Below the pieces are notes generated by a model. That model ran no database searches. It worked only from the letters and a program-made list of their open reading frames with translations, and was not told the origin of the DNA. This document shows, one piece after another, positions 4,559 to 9,597 of a stretch of DNA of 9,597 nt (position 1 is the first letter of the stretch; each line of letters starts with the position of its first letter). The stretch spans positions 1 through 9,597 of the forward strand of contig CANKLK010000082.1 of assembly GCA_947482805.1 (NCBI GenBank). The letters run 5' to 3'. The translations under genes were made by a program, and so were the position numbers. This DNA is from Flavobacteriaceae bacterium (GTDB taxonomy: Bacteria > Bacteroidota > Bacteroidia > Flavobacteriales > Flavobacteriaceae).

Positions 4559-7500
4559 ATGAAAAAAATTATTTTTATTTCATTTATTCTTCTGTCATAC
4601 TCTTTTAATGGTTTTTCTCAAGTTTTTTCAAATTCAACAGTTTCTGCTGCGGGTTCTTGGAATGGAACATTAACAAAAACAGTAACTGTTTCTGGTCTTT
4701 CTAATTTAAATGTTGGAATTTTTGAATTAGTTCAAGTTAATCTCCACATGGGCGACGATGCTAATACAAGAAATTATAATACATATCGAATTACATTAAC
4801 CAAAGGAACAACAAGTATCGATTTAGTTTCTTCGGGTGGTTTGCCAAACTCGTCAGTAAAACAAATCAATACTAAGTTTAGGTTCAATCCTTATTTGAAA
4901 AGACTTTTTGAACATGGAGGAACCGCTGAACCTTTTAGTATTGGCTATTATCGTTCACAAGATAATTATTCAGCTTTTAACGGAATTGATCCTAATGGAG
5001 ATTGGACAGTTACAATTACAGAAACTTCATTTGCAACGGGTGGACGTTTTAATAAAATTGATTTAGTTTTTAAATCACCATATACTGTTCAAGATTATAC
5101 AACTTTAACCAGTTATGATAATTGTGCTACTCCATACTGTTTAGGTACTGCCGAGATAATAGTTGCCTCTAACAACGGATTTACCAATCAACCTGGAGAT
5201 ATGTATAATCCAAATACAACATCTTGTAGTTGGAATGCAGCCCAAAACAATTCTGCTTTTTTTAAATTTAGAGCAGCCCAAACTTCGGGAAGTATAACCA
5301 TTTCTGGTATATCTGGAAATTTACAAATATTGGCTATTGATGCTGGTCCAGACAACAATCCTTGCACGGCTGTAGATAACATTTTATTAAATGGCGGCTG
5401 TCCCACGTTGAGTATTAATGATACGTATTCTAGTCCACAATACACCAATGGTTCTACAAAAAATAATCAACTGAATTTTAGCGGATTAACTGTTGGTGAA
5501 TTTTATTATTTTATCGTAGATGGAACTAGCTCTTCGGTTTCCCCATTTTATATTGAGACAATCGGCACTTCATTTGATTGTTCTAATTGTGATTTAAACG
5601 CAACGTTAGGTAGTAACAGTCCCGTTTGTGAAAATAACACACTTAATTTAACTTGTAGTGATGGCTCCATTTGGGCCTGGACTGGGCCAGATGGTTTTAC
5701 AAGTCCAAATCAAAATCCAACCATAAATAATGTTACAGCTTTAGCTTCTGGAACTTATACTGTAGTAATTACAGATGCTAATGGTTGTACTGAGACTAAA
5801 TCTATTAATGTTATAATTTCACCCATAATAGTTCCAACATTTAATACCCCAAGTCCGGTTTGTATTGGTTCAACATTAAACCCACTCCCAACCACTTCCA
5901 ATAATGGAATTATTGGTTCATGGAGTCCTGCATTAAATAATGCCGCTACTACAACTTATACATTCACTCCCGATGCAGGTCAATGCGCAACTTTGACTAC
6001 ACTTACAATTACTATAAACAATTGTGATTTTGGCGCTTATGCTACTGCAATATGGATGGATGATTGTACTGATCTTGGCGATGGCAAATTTTATAATACA
6101 ACAGGAGGTGGAGCTGATTTAATTAATCAAGAACCTGGTAATACATTTATCAAAGATTTTGGTGTTCACATAGAAAATTCTTCTAGTTTGATTTTTAGAG
6201 GAGCTGAAGTGAAAACCTATAAAAATGGTGGTACCAATGTATGTAGTACTAAAATGTACTACAGATATTATTTAACCTCTGTAGTAGCTGGTGCTTTTAT
6301 ACCAAGAAATTTAGCTTTTTTCAGTGACTGTAATACAGGAACAAGTGAATTTATAAATGGGGGAGGACCTTGTATTGCTGGACAACAAAAATGGCAATGT
6401 GTTTCGCAACCTGGATGTGATGCTCCAGTAAATTTAACCAATGTTCCTCCTGGAGATTATACATTAGAAGTTTATTATGATGTTACTGGCGATTTTAATT
6501 CTACCACTCAATGTGATGATACTATCATTTTAAACAACGGTGGAACAAACTACAAAGCTAATTTTAGTATCATAGCTTTACCAACATTAAGTAGTTCTAA
6601 TCCAACAACATGTAATGGTTCAGAAGGAAGTATTACCATTTCAGGACTTAAAGCAAATGATGTTTATGTTGTTAGTTACAATTTTAATACTACACCAGTT
6701 GGCCCAAATAATTTTACATCAAACAATAATGGGGAAATTCTAATTTCAAATTTAGGTATTGGTACGTATTCTAATTTTAGTTTTGTTATCAATAGTTGTA
6801 CTACAATTTTACCTTCGAGTGTAACATTACAAAATCCAGTTATAATACCAGTTTTTAGCACACCAAATCCTTTTTGCTTTGGAGCTACTGTGCCGCCTAC
6901 GGTATTTCCAACTACTTCAAATAATGGTATTACCGGAAGTTGGTTACCTGTTCTAAACAATACGGCAACTACAAACTACACTTTTAATCCAGATGCAAAT
7001 CAATGTGCCACGACTACCAATTTAACGGTGGTTATTAATCCGGAAATTACTGGAGGAATAAATACAAATCCAAACACAGCTTGTTTTACAATTCCTGCTA
7101 CTGCCTGCAATGGAAGTGCAACAGTAACAATTACACAAGGTTCTGGGAATTATAGTTATTTATGGAATGACCCACAAGCGCAAACCACAGCAACAGCCAA
7201 CAATTTATGTGCTGGAAATTACTGTGTTACCGTAACCGATTTGGATACCATTTGTACTCAACAATTCTGTGTTATAGTTAGCGATAATATTCCAAATGTA
7301 ACACCAACATTTTCTTTTGGAACTACTTTGAGTATTTGTTCGGGAGGAATTGTACCAACATTGCCAACTTCTTCAAGTAATACCATTACAGGAACATGGT
7401 CGCCTGCTATAGTTGATAATGCAAATAATGGAACATATACTTTCACGCCAAATGCGGGACAATGTGCTAACACTACCACATTTACCGTTACAATTACTCC

Positions 7501-9559
7501 ACAAACAATTCCAACATTCGGTTTTGGATCCAGTTTGACAGCCTGTCAAGGAGATGTTTCTATACAAGTGTTGTTGACTACTTTATCGAATAATTCTATT
7601 TCTGGTACTTGGAATCCATCTACAATAGATTATTCAATACTTGGACAAACGATTTATACTTTTACACCTGATGCAGGACAATGTGCTAACTTTACAACAT
7701 TTACGGTTACTATAACCCCTCAAACAATACCAACGTTTAGTTTTGGAACTACATTGAGTATTTGTTCTGGTGGAATTGTACCAACTTTGCCAACTACTTC
7801 TAATAATTCTATCACAGGAACATGGTCGCCTGCTATTGTTGATAATGTTAATAATGGAATATATACTTTTACTCCAAATTCATCGAGTTCGTCTTCTTCT
7901 AATTTAATTGTAAATGGTGATTTTTCTCAAGGAAATTCGAACTTTAGTACTGATTATCAATTCATCACAAATGCAGGACAAAGTGGAGTTCAGAGAGCGT
8001 ATGGAATCGTATCTTCTGCCAATTCTTGGTTTCAATTTTTTCCGTCTTGTATAAGTAATGCTCCTTCTGGAGGAAATATGATGGTAGTTGACGGTTCTAC
8101 ATCAAACGCAGGGAATGATAAAGTTTGGGGACAAACAGTAACTGTACTCCCAAATAAAACATATACTTTTAGTTATTGGTTACAAACTATTGCTACTCCA
8201 AATCAAGCATTAATTGAAATTAAAATTAATGGGACTTCAATTGGAACTGCACTAGCACCAAATACTAATTGTCAAACAACACAATATATTTACCAATGGA
8301 ATTCAGGTTCGAATACAACAGCTCAAATTGAGATTTTTGATAGAGTTTTTATTGCTAATGGTAACGATTTTTCTTTAGATGATATTTCATTAGTTGAAAA
8401 TAGTCCACAATGTGCTACATCTACAACTCTTACCGTTACAATAACACCTCAAACTACACCAACCTTTAGTTTTGGGACTTCTTCAAGTATTTGCTCTGGT
8501 GGCATCGTGCCGTCATTGCCAACAACTTCAAGCAATTCTATTACAGGAGTTTGGTCGCCAGCTATTGTAGATAATGCAAACAATGGAACCTATACTTTTA
8601 CACCTAATGCAGGACAATGTGCTAACACTACCTCATTTACAGTTACTATAACCCCACAAATTACACCTACGTTCACTTTTGGAACTTCTTTGAGTATTTG
8701 TTCGGGTGGAACAGTGCCTGCTTTGCCAACTTCTTCAAGCAATTCCATTACAGGAACTTGGTCGCCTGCTATAGTTGATAATGCAAATAACGGAACATAT
8801 ACTTTCACACCTAATATAGGGCAATGTGCGACTACAACCACTTTTACAGTTACTGTAACACCACAAACAACTCCAATATTTGGTTTTGGCACTACTTTGA
8901 CTAACTGTCAAGGTGTTTCAGCGCAAGTGTTATTACCTACTACTTCAGATAACTTTATTACAGGATCTTGGAATCCATCTACAATAGATAATTCATTACT
9001 TGGAGAAACGGTATATACTTTCACGCCTAATATTGGACAATGTTCACTTAATAGGACTTTAACAGTAACCATAAATACAATACCGCAATTTACAATTACT
9101 GGAGGTTGTGATGGCGAAGATTATGTTTTGAAAATTGAACAACAAAATCAAAATATCAATACAGTTGAATGGTATTTTAACAGCAATATGATTGGACAAG
9201 GAAATTCAATTGTTATAACCGGCGAAGGTACATATACTGCGGTAGCAACTAATTCGTTTAATTGTGATAATAGTGCTCAATTTGTTGTTAGCAATGATTT
9301 TTGTTCAATACAAAAAGGTATTTCTGTTAATAATGATGGTTTTAATGATGTTTTTGAATTGACAAATTTAGATGTGAAAAATTTGCAAATTTTTAATCGA
9401 TATGGCATGGAGGTATATTCAAAAAGAAATTATACAAACGAATGGGGTGGTAATTCAAATGACGGAGACGAACTTCCTGACGGAACCTATTATTATGTCA
9501 TTGAACAACGTTCGGGTACTGTTAAAACAGGATGGATTTACATCAATAGAGCACAATAA
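4559..9559 (+). CDS. Giant modular secreted surface protein with T9SS type B (gliding-motility-associated) sorting domain
   Basis: Predicted cell-surface or released adhesin-like protein of 1666 residues, exported by Sec and then by the type IX secretion system. Residues 1-21 are a signal peptide (MKKIIFISFILLSYSFNGFSQ, giving Val22 as likely first mature residue). Residues ~25-173 resemble a proprotein-convertase P-domain (DPNGDWTVTITE, then GGRFNKIDLVF). Residues ~189-345 are a Cys-containing module and 345-423 an Ig-like module ending SGTYTVVITDANGCTE. Ig-like repeat 1 is 424-487, an unnamed Cys-rich module is 488-672, an Ig/SprB-like module is 673-762, repeat 2 is 763-828, and an SprB-like module is 829-913. 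Repeats 3-8 are 914-1506; the fifth is split by a jelly-roll-like domain at 1108-1283. An Ig-like module (1507-1586) precedes the sorting domain (1587-1666). No catalytic motif is seen. Such genes are often followed by porP/sprF-like genes, which would lie beyond the window. The exact role is unknown. Confidence 0.92.
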   Translation: MKKIIFISFILLSYSFNGFSQVFSNSTVSAAGSWNGTLTKTVTVSGLSNLNVGIFELVQVNLHMGDDANTRNYNTYRITLTKGTTSIDLVSSGGLPNSSVKQINTKFRFNPYLKRLFEHGGTAEPFSIGYYRSQDNYSAFNGIDPNGDWTVTITETSFATGGRFNKIDLVFKSPYTVQDYTTLTSYDNCATPYCLGTAEIIVASNNGFTNQPGDMYNPNTTSCSWNAAQNNSAFFKFRAAQTSGSITISGISGNLQILAIDAGPDNNPCTAVDNILLNGGCPTLSINDTYSSPQYTNGSTKNNQLNFSGLTVGEFYYFIVDGTSSSVSPFYIETIGTSFDCSNCDLNATLGSNSPVCENNTLNLTCSDGSIWAWTGPDGFTSPNQNPTINNVTALASGTYTVVITDANGCTETKSINVIISPIIVPTFNTPSPVCIGSTLNPLPTTSNNGIIGSWSPALNNAATTTYTFTPDAGQCATLTTLTITINNCDFGAYATAIWMDDCTDLGDGKFYNTTGGGADLINQEPGNTFIKDFGVHIENSSSLIFRGAEVKTYKNGGTNVCSTKMYYRYYLTSVVAGAFIPRNLAFFSDCNTGTSEFINGGGPCIAGQQKWQCVSQPGCDAPVNLTNVPPGDYTLEVYYDVTGDFNSTTQCDDTIILNNGGTNYKANFSIIALPTLSSSNPTTCNGSEGSITISGLKANDVYVVSYNFNTTPVGPNNFTSNNNGEILISNLGIGTYSNFSFVINSCTTILPSSVTLQNPVIIPVFSTPNPFCFGATVPPTVFPTTSNNGITGSWLPVLNNTATTNYTFNPDANQCATTTNLTVVINPEITGGINTNPNTACFTIPATACNGSATVTITQGSGNYSYLWNDPQAQTTATANNLCAGNYCVTVTDLDTICTQQFCVIVSDNIPNVTPTFSFGTTLSICSGGIVPTLPTSSSNTITGTWSPAIVDNANNGTYTFTPNAGQCANTTTFTVTITPQTIPTFGFGSSLTACQGDVSIQVLLTTLSNNSISGTWNPSTIDYSILGQTIYTFTPDAGQCANFTTFTVTITPQTIPTFSFGTTLSICSGGIVPTLPTTSNNSITGTWSPAIVDNVNNGIYTFTPNSSSSSSSNLIVNGDFSQGNSNFSTDYQFITNAGQSGVQRAYGIVSSANSWFQFFPSCISNAPSGGNMMVVDGSTSNAGNDKVWGQTVTVLPNKTYTFSYWLQTIATPNQALIEIKINGTSIGTALAPNTNCQTTQYIYQWNSGSNTTAQIEIFDRVFIANGNDFSLDDISLVENSPQCATSTTLTVTITPQTTPTFSFGTSSSICSGGIVPSLPTTSSNSITGVWSPAIVDNANNGTYTFTPNAGQCANTTSFTVTITPQITPTFTFGTSLSICSGGTVPALPTSSSNSITGTWSPAIVDNANNGTYTFTPNIGQCATTTTFTVTVTPQTTPIFGFGTTLTNCQGVSAQVLLPTTSDNFITGSWNPSTIDNSLLGETVYTFTPNIGQCSLNRTLTVTINTIPQFTITGGCDGEDYVLKIEQQNQNINTVEWYFNSNMIGQGNSIVITGEGTYTAVATNSFNCDNSAQFVVSNDFCSIQKGISVNNDGFNDVFELTNLDVKNLQIFNRYGMEVYSKRNYTNEWGGNSNDGDELPDGTYYYVIEQRSGTVKTGWIYINRAQ
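5828..6019 (+). repeat. Ig-like protein repeat 1 (64 residues)
   Basis: Divergent first copy: VPTFNTPSPVCIG, then TTSNNGIIGSWSPALNN, then TYTFTPDAGQCATLT. The Cys pair (VCIG, QCAT) is present. It stands apart from the main array, separated from copy 2 by two other modules. Confidence 0.85.
6845..7042 (+). repeat. Ig-like protein repeat 2 (66 residues)
   Basis: IPVFSTPNPFCFG, then TTSNNGITGSWLPVLNN, then YTFNPDANQCATTT. It is closest to copy 1, sharing the 'NNTATT.YTF' wording instead of 'VDNANNGTYTF', and keeps the Cys pair. An SprB-like module (SGNYSYLWNDPQAQTT, then AGNYCVTVTD) follows. Confidence 0.85.
7298..9076 (+). repeat. Array of six Ig-like protein repeats (copies 3-8), one split by an inserted domain
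   Basis: Copies lie at 7298-7504, 7505-7723, 7724-7879 plus 8408-8452 (split), 8453-8659, 8660-8866 and 8867-9076, with a period of 69-73 codons. Two subtypes alternate. Type A (copies 3, 5, 6, 7) reads PTFSFGTTLSICSGG, VPTLPTTS, then TGTWSPAIVDNANNGTYTF. Type B (copies 4, 8) reads the TxCQG motif, QVLL, then WNPSTIDxSxLGxTxYTF. All have a Cys in the first third (ICSG or CQG) and another in GQCA or GQCS. Copies 3 and 7 are the most alike. The unit is a familiar Ig-like module of flavobacterial gliding-associated proteins. Confidence 0.9.
7880..8407 (+). other. Galactose-binding-like (jelly-roll) domain inserted inside Ig-like repeat 5
   Basis: A 176-residue segment begins with seven serines (7880-7900), then NLIVNGDFSQGNSNFSTDYQ, GNMMVVDGST, KVWGQTVTVLPNKTYTFSYW, IEIKINGTSIG, QYIYQWNSGSN and NDFSLDDISLVEN. 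The 'NLI.NGDF ... W.QTV.V.PN..Y.FS.W ... F.LDDI.L' wording is typical of carbohydrate- or glycan-binding jelly-roll modules. It replaces only 'AG' of the repeat consensus FTPN-AG-QCA, so the host repeat is otherwise complete. The ligand is unknown. Confidence 0.75.
9317..9556 (+). other. T9SS type B sorting domain (gliding-motility-associated C-terminal domain)
   Basis: The last 80 residues carry NNDGFNDVFEL, LQIFNRYGMEVYS, EWGGNSNDGDELPDGTYYY and the terminal KTGWIYINR. This is the CHU_C type signal that directs cargo through the type IX secretion system. It starts VNNDG where TPNNDG or TPNGDG is more usual. The remaining 38 bases of the window show no gene. Confidence 0.93.
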
Positions 9560-9597
9560 CTTACCATATAATTTGCATTCAAAATAAAACAAAACAA

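Noticed and set aside
5188..8892. Several minus-strand frames of 64-100 residues inside the giant gene
   Set aside because: They repeat where the protein repeats do and are antisense shadows of the Ig-like repeats.
7298..9076. Could the repeated DNA be a CRISPR array or a tandem DNA repeat?
   Set aside because: The period is 69-73 codons in one open frame, with silent divergence and no short identical repeats separated by spacers; it is a protein-domain repeat.

Overview
The window comes from a low-GC bacterium of the Bacteroidota, most likely a Flavobacterium-like member of the Flavobacteriia. The evidence is the giant secreted protein ending in a type IX secretion (T9SS type B, gliding-motility-associated) sorting domain, promoter-like TAnnTTTG boxes, starts without clear Shine-Dalgarno sites, and tRNA genes that do not encode CCA. 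Recognisable mobile DNA is limited to one probable integrase scrap.

Left part (1-3341). A cysteine desulfurase, cut by the left window edge, runs on the + strand. It converges on a two-gene minus-strand block: an acetyl-CoA acetyltransferase (thiolase) followed by a C40 (NlpC/P60) cell-wall peptidase. The convergent gap holds what may be the decayed 3' end of an outer-membrane beta-barrel gene. The thiolase-peptidase gap holds an AT-rich repeat with direct and inverted copies. Thiolase catalytic-residue numbering and a candidate promoter both favour the second Met (3323) as start.

Middle (3342-4558). A good promoter drives tRNA-Ser(GCT) and tRNA-Pro(TGG). tRNA-Arg(TCT) lies 122 nt further on, behind a possible promoter of its own, and is followed by a terminator with a perfect 24-bp stem. 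Beyond it are a short structured stretch with weak resemblance to pieces of tRNA-Arg, a second terminator, and a 19-codon reading frame that looks like the start of a Bacteroidota tyrosine recombinase. I read this as the scar of an element that once integrated near the tRNA genes. About 290 AT-rich bases then lead to the last gene.

Right part (4559-9559). One 1666-residue secreted, modular surface protein fills the rest. In order it has a signal peptide, a proprotein-convertase P-domain-like module, a Cys-containing module, Ig/SprB-like modules, eight copies of a ~65-73-residue Ig-like repeat with a conserved Cys pair, and the T9SS sorting domain. The most striking observation is that the fifth repeat is split by a ~176-residue galactose-binding-like (jelly-roll) domain, inserted between its two Cys residues with the rest of the repeat intact. 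The repeats are nearly identical in protein but differ at many silent positions, which argues for selection on the protein.

The genes do not form one pathway. The left block is housekeeping (sulfur mobilisation, acyl-CoA metabolism, cell-wall turnover), the middle is a tRNA locus with mobile-element debris, and the right gene is an accessory adhesin-like surface protein. No complete new defence or mobile system is visible.
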